Source of the DNA: Streptosporangium minutum
GTDB taxonomy: Bacteria > Actinomycetota > Actinomycetes > Streptosporangiales > Streptosporangiaceae
Assembly: GCF_002149035.1 (NCBI RefSeq)
Contig: NZ_NGFP01000032.1
Coordinates: 1-44,397, forward strand
Direction of reading: 5' to 3'
Length of the DNA stretch: 44,397 nucleotides
The position numbers and the translations under genes were made by a program. This document shows positions 1 through 7,739 of this stretch, in pieces. How positions within the stretch are numbered: the first letter of the stretch is position 1; every line of letters begins with the position of its first letter. Below the pieces are notes generated by a model that was not told the origin of the DNA, ran no database searches, and saw only the letters and a list, made by a program, of their open reading frames with translations.

Positions 1-175
1 GGCCTACACCTCGCGAGGCTGCTCGGCCTGCGGGCACGTGGACAAGAAGAACCGGCCCGACCAGGAAACCTTTCTCTGTACGTCGTGCGGCTTCGCTGAG
101 CACGCCGACGTCAACGCAGCTCGTAACATCGCCGCACGCGGTGTCACAAGCTGGGCAGTGAGTCACGCTGCCTGA
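1..175 (+). CDS. tnpB: TnpB-like (IS200/IS605 OrfB) C-terminal end, partial
   Basis: Reading frame opens before the window and ends with TGA at 173-175, giving the last 57 residues. It shows the zinc ribbon typical of TnpB: GCSACG, a spacer, then CTSCGF, followed by EHADVNAARNI, which holds the third RuvC aspartate. TnpB is the RNA-guided nuclease carried by IS200/IS605 and IS607 elements. The domain looks intact, but the rest of the protein lies outside the window, so activity cannot be judged. The family is clear from the ribbon and RuvC-III motif; the exact IS family is not. Confidence 0.88.
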   Translation, partial: AYTSRGCSACGHVDKKNRPDQETFLCTSCGFAEHADVNAARNIAARGVTSWAVSHAA

Positions 176-245
176 CGCGGACCAAACCGTCGAAGCCACC
201 GACGGCGAGGAGCTGCAAGCTCGGTCGTTTACGGCCGAGAAGCTG
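176..245 (+). other. TnpB 3' flank with hairpin (possible IS right end / omega-RNA region)
   Basis: Directly after the tnpB stop there is an 8-bp stem (220-227 paired with 232-239, one G-T wobble) with a TTTA loop. In IS200/IS605-type elements the segment after tnpB holds the transposon right end and the scaffold of the guide RNA. Position and hairpin fit that, but the element border is not proved. Confidence 0.4.
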
Positions 246-806
246 ACTTGATCACTGGCAGGGGGGGCCGGGCGAGCACCTGGGCACTCATGTGGCCGGC
301 GCCGGTGCCCACGGCCGCCTCGACCAGGCAGCCGGCGCGCAGGATCGCCTCCTGGATGATGTCGATCAGCGCAGTTGTACGGTCAGCCCCAAGCGTGCTC
401 CCGGTCCCCAACGCGGCGCATCCAAGAGCGCGTGCTCGCGCGACGTCAGCGTGAGTGCTTGATCAACCCCTCACGCCCGATGTCTTGGAACGACCGAAGT
501 CGCTCCAACTGCTTATCCGGCAGAAACCTCATCCAGATCGACCACTCCAAGCGCTACAGATCACCTAGGTCGTGACGAACCGTAGCGGAGATGATCAATA
601 AGAAGCGTGAAAGCCGAGAAGTCGCAGGTCAGACGTAGATCAGTTGGATTTCCGCCGTTTGCTACGGAAACCCCGTTAAGCCTGTGGTTAACGCGGCGTT
701 GCGGGATCCCGCATTGCCGGCGGCGAGCCGTACCGGCAGTCTTGATCCAGGACGAATCAGCACATGGGAGGGAAAACGTGGCATACAACCATATACGAGC
801 AGATTC
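246..806. other. Intergenic stretch without a convincing gene
   Basis: No frame here has a recognisable product. A minus-strand stretch at about 229-411 reads as a plausible protein fragment but has no ribosome binding site and no family I recognise; it may be debris next to the IS200/IS605-type element. Base composition drops between about 460 and 700. Confidence 0.4.
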
Positions 807-1181
807 ATGAACATTATCGGCTCAAAAGTCGTCTTCACCATCGACGATCTGCCGAGGTCCCGCCACTTCTTCACCACTCACCTCGGGTTCCGCGAGATGC
901 TCGACACGCTGGATCTCGTCTGGCTGAACCGCGATGACGCGGCCGTCGACATCATGCTGCACCAGCGCGATCTCGAACGGCCGCCCGAGCGGATCGCCCA
1001 GCCGGTGGTGGCGTTCGCGGTCACCGACCTGGTCAAGGAGTCCACGCGCCTGAGCGCCGAGGGCGCGCCCGTCACCACGCGGCTGTGGCGCAGCCCGTGG
1101 GGCGAGCGGCTGATGCGCCTGACCGACCCCAACGGCATCGTCGTCGAGCTGACCGAATGGATCCCGCCGAGCGGCGCCTGA
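807..1181 (+). CDS. VOC-family (glyoxalase/bleomycin-resistance fold) protein
   Basis: A 124-residue protein with the layout of a single vicinal-oxygen-chelate domain: an opening strand ending in FTIDDLPRSRHFFTTHLGF, a middle with a metal-ligand-like DIMLHQRD, then VTDLVKEST and a closing segment with RLTDPNGIVVELTEW. The glutamate in VVELTEW is at the usual position of the last VOC metal ligand. Such proteins are dioxygenases, isomerases or drug-binding proteins; the substrate cannot be told. The ATG at 807 is chosen because homology begins there; an in-frame upstream extension to 684 looks non-coding. It is separated by about 195 bases from the next gene, so it is probably its own transcription unit. 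Confidence 0.8.
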   Translation: MNIIGSKVVFTIDDLPRSRHFFTTHLGFREMLDTLDLVWLNRDDAAVDIMLHQRDLERPPERIAQPVVAFAVTDLVKESTRLSAEGAPVTTRLWRSPWGERLMRLTDPNGIVVELTEWIPPSGA

Positions 1182-1376
1182 TCCACCCCACCGGCTCTGC
1201 CGGGAGCACACGCCGCTGCTGCGGCCGAGCAACGGCCCGTCCCCATCACACCGCGCACTGACAGGCGCGCCGGATGATGTCAGCGGCCGCGTCAGAGCGG
1301 CGACGGTACCGCATCAGGGCGGCCAACGATCGTCAACCTACCGAACTTCGCAACTGATCCCCAGGAGCTCACCACC

Positions 1377-1784
1377 ATGTCCCTCACCCTCACCACCCAG
1401 GACAAGCTCACCCTCCGCACCGCCGCCTACGGCGCCGTCACGCTGCTGGCGTCCGCCGACGCCGCCGGCTCGCCGCACAAGGCCGCCACCGCCGGCTCGC
1501 TGGCCCTGTACAGCGCGACCGGGCCGGTCGGGCACGTGCTCGCCGAGAAGAAGCCGGGCGTCCACCTGGAGGGCAAGACGGTGGCCGCGATGGCCGACCA
1601 CGTGCTGCCCGCCCTGACCGCCTCCATGACCCTGCTCACCCAGCAGGACCCGGCCGCGGCCGGAGACTTCCGCCACACCGTCCTGGTCGCCGTCGACGCC
1701 GCGGCCCGCTCCCACCGGGGCGAGCCCAGCCCGACCGCGGCCGGGATGACCCGCAAGATCACCGCAGCTCTCGACGCCGTCTGA
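1377..1784 (+). CDS. Conserved small actinobacterial protein of unknown function
   Basis: A 135-residue, alanine-rich protein starting at an ATG preceded by AGGAGC. The N-terminal part (DKLTLRTAAYGAVTLLASAD, then GSPHKAATAGS) resembles a family of unnamed actinobacterial proteins I recall as often lying near regulators, but I cannot give a function. There is no signal peptide or clear membrane segment. It lies 56 bases before the secreted hydrolase gene in the same direction and could be co-transcribed with it. The strong coding bias and its own ribosome binding site support it being a real gene. Confidence 0.6.
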   Translation: MSLTLTTQDKLTLRTAAYGAVTLLASADAAGSPHKAATAGSLALYSATGPVGHVLAEKKPGVHLEGKTVAAMADHVLPALTASMTLLTQQDPAAAGDFRHTVLVAVDAAARSHRGEPSPTAAGMTRKITAALDAV

Positions 1785-1840
1785 CGCGCCGGTCGGCGCG
1801 ACCACAGTCGGCCGACTACGAACAACAACCAAGGACGCCC

Positions 1841-3697
1841 ATGGCTGTTCATCCATGGCGAGCCCCGCTCGCCGCACTCCCTCTCGCGGCCGTGACCGCG
1901 GTCGCAGGGGCTCCCGCCGCCTCCGCCGGACCGAAGATCGAAGTCTCCGGCGGAGTCACCCAGCCCGTCTTCTCCTACACCGACGCCATCCGCGAGCACG
2001 TCCAGGTGCAGTCGCCGCTCGACAGTGACGGCGACGGCAAGAAAGACCTGGTCCGGGTGGACATCATCCGGCCGAAGGGGTCCGGCTCCGGGCTCAAGGT
2101 CCCAGTGATCATGCACCAGAGCCCGTACTTCGACAACCCCGGCGTCGGCTTCCAACTGGATCACAAAAAATACGACGCGAACGGCAATCCGACGAAGTTT
2201 CCGCTGTTCTATGACAACTACTTCGTGCCCCGCGGCTACGCGTTCGTTTCGGTCGACATGGTCGGCACCCGGCTGTCGGAAGGCTGCCCGACCGGAGGCG
2301 GCCCGTCCGACGTGCTGGGCGGCAAAGCGGTCATCGACTGGCTGAACGACCGCGCACCCGCCTACGACGACAACGGCGACCCGGTGAAGGCCACATGGAC
2401 CACTGGCCGCACCGGCATGATCGGTCACTCCTACGAGGGCGCGTTGGCCATCGGGGTGGCGGGCACCGGGGTGGCCGGGCTGGAAACGATCGTGCCGCTC
2501 GCCGCGCCGAGCAGTTGGTACGACATGTGGCGAGCGAACGGCACCCTCACGGACTTCAAGGGCGGGCAGGCGTGGCTGGCCAAGCGGGTCGACGCCGATC
2601 CGCCCGAGAAGTGCGCGGCGGTGCACCAGCGGATGACCGCCGGCTCGGACGACGCCACCGGCGACTACAACGCCTACTGGGACGAGCTCGACTACCGGGA
2701 CGGGCCGATCTCGAGCGCACGCAACGTGCGCGCCAGCGTCTTCCCGATGGTGGGCATGCACGACCGCAACGTGATGGGCAACCAGTTCTCCAAGTGGTGG
2801 GCCGTGCTGCCCCGCCGCGTCGAGCGCAAGGTGTGGGTCACGCAGTATGGTCACCTGGACCCGTTCTGGGCGCGGCGCGACGCGTGGGTCGACACCCTGC
2901 ACAAGTGGTTCGACCATGAGCTGATGGGCGTGGCCAACGACATCATGCGCCAGCCGCGCGCCGACGTGCAGCTCGGCCCGGACCACTGGATCACCCAGAC
3001 CGACTGGCCGGCACAGGCGCGTACGGTGACCCTGAGGCCGCGGCAGGACGGCTCGCTGGTCCGCAGCCCCTCCAAGGGCACGGGTAGCTTCCTCGACACC
3101 AAGCAGGCCGAACTCGCGATGGCCGAGAGCCCCGCCACCGTCAACCCGAACCGGCTGGCCTACCTGACACCGCCGCTGAAGAAGGCGGTGCGGTTGTCCG
3201 GGACGCCGGAGGTGAGCCTCAAGGTCAAGCTCGACAAGCCCGCCGCCAACCTGGGCGTCCTGCTCGTCGACTACGGCACCGACACCCGCATCCACGGCGT
3301 CGACCCCGCCCAGGGGCAAGGCCTCAAGCTCATCGACGGACACGACTGCGTCGGCGAGGGCACGGCCGACGACGACGGCTGTTACCTCAGGGCCGGGGAC
3401 AACACGATCACCTCCGGCTTCCAGGTGGTCTCCCGCGGCATCATCGACGCGCAGAACCGCAGGTCGCTGAGCCGTCCGGCACCTTTGGCCCCGGGCCGGC
3501 CGTACCAGATCACCTGGGAGATGCTGCCGCAGGACTACGAGTTCAAGGCGGGGCACCGGCTGGGTCTGGTGCTGACCGGAACCAACGCCGACCTGGACCA
3601 GGCCGTCCTCGGCGAGGGCGAAACCGCCACCGGGGCCAGGGTCACCGTCGACCTGGCCGGCACCTCGATCGCGCTGCCGCTGGTGACCTCCGGCTGA
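1841..3697 (+). CDS. Secreted CocE/NonD-type serine hydrolase (X-Pro dipeptidyl-peptidase S15-like)
   Basis: A 618-residue protein. Residues 1-29 form a Sec signal peptide (basic start, alanine-rich core, AAS-AG cleavage region). The alpha/beta-hydrolase domain has the nucleophile elbow GHSYEG with Ser197, a candidate acid Asp308 in VGMHDRN, and His338 in QYGHLDPF, the order expected for peptidase family S15. The C-terminal part (about 380-618) has the beta jelly-roll features of the X-Pro DPP C-terminal domain, ending in AGHRLGLVLTGT. The likely role is extracellular hydrolysis of proline-containing peptides or acyl esters. The ATG at 1841 follows AAGGAC. A very long open frame on the opposite strand is a GC shadow. 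Confidence 0.88.
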   Translation: MAVHPWRAPLAALPLAAVTAVAGAPAASAGPKIEVSGGVTQPVFSYTDAIREHVQVQSPLDSDGDGKKDLVRVDIIRPKGSGSGLKVPVIMHQSPYFDNPGVGFQLDHKKYDANGNPTKFPLFYDNYFVPRGYAFVSVDMVGTRLSEGCPTGGGPSDVLGGKAVIDWLNDRAPAYDDNGDPVKATWTTGRTGMIGHSYEGALAIGVAGTGVAGLETIVPLAAPSSWYDMWRANGTLTDFKGGQAWLAKRVDADPPEKCAAVHQRMTAGSDDATGDYNAYWDELDYRDGPISSARNVRASVFPMVGMHDRNVMGNQFSKWWAVLPRRVERKVWVTQYGHLDPFWARRDAWVDTLHKWFDHELMGVANDIMRQPRADVQLGPDHWITQTDWPAQARTVTLRPRQDGSLVRSPSKGTGSFLDTKQAELAMAESPATVNPNRLAYLTPPLKKAVRLSGTPEVSLKVKLDKPAANLGVLLVDYGTDTRIHGVDPAQGQGLKLIDGHDCVGEGTADDDGCYLRAGDNTITSGFQVVSRGIIDAQNRRSLSRPAPLAPGRPYQITWEMLPQDYEFKAGHRLGLVLTGTNADLDQAVLGEGETATGARVTVDLAGTSIALPLVTSG

Positions 3698-3775
3698 CAG
3701 CCAGCCGGGTTTCCCTTCCCTCATGCAGGACAAGGCGGTTCGTCTTGTCTCCTACTAGTTCAGGAGTATCCGCAT

Positions 3776-4615
3776 ATGCAAACCACCTGGCTCATCACCG
3801 GTGCCAGCCGCGGTCTGGGCCGCGCCTACGCCGATGCCGCGCTGGAGCGCGGTGACCAGGTCGTCGCCGTCTCCCGAAGCGTCGTGCGCGGCGACTTCCA
3901 CGACGCCCACGGCGACCGCGTGCTGCCCTTGGCCGTCGACGTGACCGACCGGGACGCCGTGTTCGCCGCGGTATCCACCGCGGTCGAGCGCTTCGGGCGC
4001 CTCGACATCGTGGTGAACAACGCCGGGACCATGTCCTCGGGCATGGTGGAGGAGTTCACCGAGGCCGAAGCCCGCGCCCAGCTGGAGGTCAACTTCTTCG
4101 GCGCGCTGTGGGTCAGCCAGGCGGCCCTGGGACGGATGCGCGAGCAGGGGGCCGGGCACATCGTCCAGATTTCCAGCATCGGCGGCCTGGGAGGCTTCCC
4201 GAGCACGGGGTTGTACAGCGCGAGCAAATTCGCGCTGGAGGGCATGAGTGAGGCGCTGGCGATGGAGGCGGCGGCCTTCGGGGTGAAGGTCACCATCGTC
4301 CAGCCGGGCGGCTACTGGACCGATCTGTACACCAGCATGACCTCGACCGCTCCGGCGGAGCCGTACGACCCGCTCCGTGGCGAGCTGGCCAAGCAGTGGG
4401 CCGAGGGGTCGATCGACAGCGATCCGAGGCTGGCCGCCGAGGCGATGCTGAAGCTGGTCGACAGCCCGGAGCCGCCGCTGCGGTTGCTGCTCGGGAGCAT
4501 GGTGTACGACCTGGCCTTTGACATCTCGCGTCGGCGGATGAAGGAGTGGGCGGGCTGGGAGGAGGTCAGCCGGGCCGCCGAGCACGCCGTACCCGCTCCC
4601 GGGAGCACCGGCTGA
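3776..4615 (+). CDS. Short-chain dehydrogenase/reductase (classical SDR)
   Basis: A 279-residue classical SDR. The cofactor motif TGASRGLG is at residues 8-15, NNAG at 81-84, the catalytic Ser at about 134 (QISSIGG), and YSASK puts Tyr147 and Lys151 in the active site. A Ser-Arg pair after the second strand (AVSRS) suggests NADP(H) preference, an inference only. The substrate is unknown. The start ATG at 3776 follows AGGAG with good spacing. It lies 78 bases after the hydrolase gene and may be read with it; two nested inverted repeats about 145 bases after its stop probably end transcription. Confidence 0.9.
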   Translation: MQTTWLITGASRGLGRAYADAALERGDQVVAVSRSVVRGDFHDAHGDRVLPLAVDVTDRDAVFAAVSTAVERFGRLDIVVNNAGTMSSGMVEEFTEAEARAQLEVNFFGALWVSQAALGRMREQGAGHIVQISSIGGLGGFPSTGLYSASKFALEGMSEALAMEAAAFGVKVTIVQPGGYWTDLYTSMTSTAPAEPYDPLRGELAKQWAEGSIDSDPRLAAEAMLKLVDSPEPPLRLLLGSMVYDLAFDISRRRMKEWAGWEEVSRAAEHAVPAPGSTG

Positions 4616-4759
4616 CCTTGATGCGGTCCGGCCTGGGCGGATGTTTCGCCGACGCGCTCAAGGCGCGCCGAACCGTGCGGCGCGCCGAGAGAGGTGACGG
4701 TGTCGGATCGTGGTCGGCCCGGTGGCCTGGCGTCGCGCGAATGTCGGGGTTAACGGGAC

Positions 4760-4848
4760 CGCGGTAGCAGTGGAAATACTAAAGATCGTGCTACCGCGCC
4801 GTGGCCGCGGCATGGCCCTCTCCTCGGGGGCCATGCCGCGGCCACGGC
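4760..4848. terminator. Two neighbouring inverted repeats, the second with a perfect 21-bp stem
   Basis: A 10-bp repeat (4760-4769 with 4789-4798) is followed at once by a perfect 21-bp stem (4798-4818 with 4828-4848) around a 9-base loop. There is no T-run, as is common for actinomycete terminators. It lies about 145 bases after the SDR gene. The length and perfection of the stem would also fit the remains of an element end. Confidence 0.6.
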
Positions 4849-5068
4849 ACCCCAGGCACTCTAAGTTGTAGATCCAGCACGTAGAGCGACTATCTCTGAT
4901 AGCTGTGATCCATGCCCACCTCGATGCGGCGCACCGCCGCCGTCTTCACCCTGCCCTCGCCCTGGCCGTCCTCGCCGCCCCCGCCGGTGCCGCCGCCCAC
5001 AGCGCTACTGGCGGCTGGGGCCGCGTTCGGGAGAAGACCCCCTCACTTGGTGACGCGACCGCAGCGCG

Positions 5069-5262
5069 GCGCTGACGGCGGACACCACGTTGAAGGCCAT
5101 CGCCGAGGACCTCCACGTGGGCTACGAATGGCTACGGCAAAGAATCAAGGTATACCGACCAAGCACGGCGATCTTCCTGCAGGCGTTCAACTGCCCTACC
5201 GGCGCTGGGACAAGGACAAGTTCCTCGCCGAGGTGTGGCTCAGCATCAACACCCGGGCGTAA
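5069..5262 (+). pseudogene. Remnant of IS3-type OrfA (helix-turn-helix)
   Basis: One frame reads ALTADTTLKAIAEDLHVGYE then WLRQRIK (about 5070-5148), matching the N-terminal helix-turn-helix of IS3-family OrfA proteins, where the usual text is like LKAIAADLGV.ETLR. The frame then loses similarity; another frame continues to a stop at 5260-5262 with YRRWDKDKFLAEVWLSINTR, which I cannot place. There is no usable start and no second transposase ORF, so this is debris. It marks the left side of the lower-GC island. Confidence 0.5.
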
Positions 5263-5432
5263 CCCCAACGCACGAAGCCCAGGTCGAGCGGCCGGGGCTT
5301 CGTCATGTCCGGAAGAGCGGTGTGTTGATGATCGGGGTCATCGGCAGCATCACCCGCGCCGCACTCGTCCTTACCCATTTCGAGTATGGCTGACTCATTT
5401 GAAAGTCGCTGAGATCACCTCATTGAATTGAA

Positions 5433-5984
5433 TCAGTCCTGGGGAAGTTGAACCAGCAGCCCTTGCGAGGTGAAAAAGTCATGGTCGAGGAATCGCCCAG
5501 CAACTCTTCCCAAGATGCATAGATACTCCTCCAACTGTCCTTCTTCCGACGTAATATCGTATGCCAGATCCTCCCAGTAAATTCGGTATTCTTCCTCATC
5601 GTAGATGGTTCCGGTACATATCCCGTCGTGGGTGTAGAATAGTTCTTCGATTTCGTCGATGCCGCGGATATATGAGACGTCGAAAACGCGCTGGCCGCCG
5701 AGACTAAGCGCATCCGAAGATGACATCAAGCCGTTGAGATATAGAACTAGAGACCAGCCAGGAGCAAGGCGGGTGATCCAAGCCTGCTGCGGTTCCCCGG
5801 ACTTAGAACCGTACGACCTTACGGCAGTCTGAAAGTTGCACGCGACTGTCGCCTCTATTACGACTTGCAGTCGCTGGGCTACCTCGTTGATGTCTTCGAT
5901 ACTGACCCACTGGGCCATAAAGAAGCCATGGATTCCATGTTCGAGCAGGAGAAGCTGTTGATTTTCGACAGGCAAGGCATTCAT
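5433..5984 (-). CDS. Unrecognised acidic protein in a lower-GC island
   Basis: A 183-residue acidic protein that starts with ATG at 5984. I do not recognise its family. It is rich in Glu, Asp, Tyr and Ile (IRGIDEIEELFYTHDG, YDEEEYRIYWEDLAYD), has no signal peptide and no membrane segment. Its base composition, with AT-rich third positions, is clearly unlike the surrounding genes, which suggests recent acquisition. It lies 106 bases downstream of another lower-GC gene on the same strand and may form an operon with it. An acidic partner next to a possible defence-type protein could be an immunity or accessory protein, but this is a guess. Confidence 0.55.
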   Translation of the reverse strand: MNALPVENQQLLLLEHGIHGFFMAQWVSIEDINEVAQRLQVVIEATVACNFQTAVRSYGSKSGEPQQAWITRLAPGWSLVLYLNGLMSSSDALSLGGQRVFDVSYIRGIDEIEELFYTHDGICTGTIYDEEEYRIYWEDLAYDITSEEGQLEEYLCILGRVAGRFLDHDFFTSQGLLVQLPQD

Positions 5985-6090
5985 AGAGGATATCCAGGTT
6001 CTGCATGATGCGTGTCGAGATGGTAAGGGGCGAGAAGTGCCATCGTATCACTCCTCACCCCTTATCCAGAATGGGTTCATCTGGTCAATC

Positions 6091-6717
6091 TTAAGGTTCG
6101 ATGAGCACCCAGAAGCTGTTGCCTTCCCCTACTCGAAATTCTCCATAGAACGTTTCGAGCCTTGATCCATGGAGATTGTTTTGGCGGTTATTTAAGGCTT
6201 TCACGGTCCTGTGTGTATGCGAGATGCGGCTCCGCACGTACGCGCGCTTGCTGTTGTGCGCTTCGTCGTCATCGCCGTCATCAAGCCCGAACGCGCGGCA
6301 GACCTTCGGCAGGTCGTACGATCTCACCGGATGAAGCGCGTCGGCGATCGCATCACGAAGCTGAATGGTCAAGGTTCCGGTGCCGCCCAGTTCAGCTTTG
6401 GCGAAGGGGTCGGCCAGCATCGCGGCGACCGTCACCCCATGGCGAGGACTACCGCCAAAGACCTTCATCTTGTCCATTTCGGTGGCGATGGCCTGTAAGT
6501 CAGCGGGCTGGAACAGATTCAGGGAGATCGGACGCACTCGCAGTACCACGGTCTCCGTCTGGTCGAAGGGGTTCGAGACGGCCGACTCCGCATCTTGCAC
6601 CAGCGACAACAGCCGCGCCGCGCGTTGATTACCCGCCTGCAGCAGAAGCTCAGAGAGTGTGGCGAGCTCTCTGCTCCAGAGGCCAACACCGCCACGACCA
6701 TTCGACATGTTCATCAC
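6091..6717 (-). CDS. Hypothetical protein, possible AbiJ N-terminal-like domain
   Basis: A 208-residue protein starting with ATG at 6717 (ATGATGAACATG, so the exact start is uncertain). The middle part, IQLRDAIADALHPVRSYDLP then VCRAFGLDDGDDDEAHNSKR and YVRSRI, resembles the SKR.YV.xRL signature I associate with AbiJ N-terminal-type domains of abortive-infection proteins. That link is from memory and unverified. No nuclease or HEPN motif is evident after it. The GC content is below that of the neighbours, as for the downstream gene at 5433-5984. A 9-bp inverted repeat lies about 300 bases upstream. Confidence 0.5.
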   Translation of the reverse strand: MMNMSNGRGGVGLWSRELATLSELLLQAGNQRAARLLSLVQDAESAVSNPFDQTETVVLRVRPISLNLFQPADLQAIATEMDKMKVFGGSPRHGVTVAAMLADPFAKAELGGTGTLTIQLRDAIADALHPVRSYDLPKVCRAFGLDDGDDDEAHNSKRAYVRSRISHTHRTVKALNNRQNNLHGSRLETFYGEFRVGEGNSFWVLIEP

Positions 6718-7090
6718 TGTATGAGCTGAGACTGACGATCTCCCATACCAGCAAAGGCGTTCCGTGGTTTCCTCACAGACCGGGCAGTGTTGAGACTTGC
6801 GAGAAGACCCATTCCCGTGAGCCGGGAACCCGTTCGTGGCGTGCGCCTATCCCGGAAGACCAACTTTTGGGCGCTCGGGGACACCTTCGTCGGCATCCCT
6901 ACACGGGTAAGCAACAGTTCTTGAGTTGAAGGCGCTGAATCCTCCTCACCCTGCACGCGCACTGCCTGCGAACTGCGTCTTCTCCCATTTGCCAGATCGA
7001 TCACCGCGGACCGACGTAGCTTCACTCTGGGTGAAGCTATTGTCACCGGAGTGATGGAGTGGCGGTGGCGGTGAAGTCGGGAGGTGTGGG
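6718..7090. other. Intergenic region with a 9-bp inverted repeat
   Basis: Nothing convincing is coded here. A perfect 9-bp repeat (7017-7025 TAGCTTCAC, 7031-7039 GTGAAGCTA) with a 5-base spacer lies between the divergent genes at 6717 and 7091 and could be an operator or a small terminator. Confidence 0.45.
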
Positions 7091-7300
7091 TTGGCGCTGG
7101 GAATCGTACGAGACCTACGCGAGCACCGGGCCCCAGGCAGCGAAGAAGATCTCGTCGCCTTCGAGATCGACGTCCTGGCAGGGTTCGTCCTAGACCGCCC
7201 CTCAGCAGGGCTGACCGACAGCACCATTCGCAACGACGCCAATCATCTGGAGCTGATCCGGGACTGGTTCGGGGTCTTGGGACTATCCGGCTGGAATTGA
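7091..7300 (+). pseudogene. Truncated tyrosine integrase (N-terminal SAM-like domain only)
   Basis: The 69 residues include EIDVLAGFVLDRPSAGLTDS then TIRNDANHLELIRDWFG, which match the N-terminal core-binding domain of actinobacterial phage-type tyrosine recombinases. The frame starts at TTG 7091 after GGGAGG and ends at 7298-7300, exactly where a 13-bp inverted repeat begins. The catalytic domain (R...HxxR...Y) is absent. The gene was cut by insertion or deletion at that repeat. Confidence 0.65.
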
Positions 7301-7431
7301 ACGTTAAGCCTTCCGCTGCTGGTCAGCGTGGGGTCAGTAGTCTCCGAAGACGCCGATCGAGAGGGCTTTTCCGAGGCTTGGATGCCGACTTCCCACAGCT
7401 CAGAACGCGCCGGTCGGTCTTAACGTTCAAT
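7296..7431. repeat. 13-bp perfect inverted repeats bounding a 136-bp cell
   Basis: ATTGAACGTTAAG at 7296-7308 is repeated exactly in reverse complement at 7419-7431. Outside these, ACTAT at 7282 is mirrored at the right side, so the similarity may extend imperfectly. The inner sequence codes for nothing obvious. The left arm coincides with the end of the truncated integrase, so this is either a small non-autonomous element or the joined ends of a deleted insertion sequence. Confidence 0.6.
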
Positions 7432-7739
7432 CCTGCGGAAATAGTCCCAGCACCCCGGTTTCTTCACAGTAGGCCAGACGGCCAAAGCTGAATCATCTTC
7501 CTGTACACGCAGGTCAGGCCCTACTTCGTTGGATTCACGGCCGAAACTACGAGGACCCCTCCCGGCGGCCGGCACACGTTTTCCGGCCCCGGCCCGTGCG
7601 CCCGTCGAGAGCGCTATACACGCCATACGTCCGAAATATGGGGATTTGCAGGGTTGTCCGCCCCTCGAGTCGATGTCACCGTTAGGGCAGCCCTGGCCGG
7701 CCACGGCTCCTTGCGCTTGCGGACAAGGAGTCATCGCGT

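Noticed and set aside
684-806. N-terminal extension of the VOC protein from 684
   Set aside because: The added 41 residues do not resemble the family and the composition differs; ATG at 807 begins the fold.
1427-3733. Long 768-residue open frame on the minus strand opposite the CocE-type hydrolase
   Set aside because: Low-complexity Arg/Gly/Val text with no family; it is the GC-rich shadow of the plus-strand gene, which has a signal peptide and catalytic motifs.
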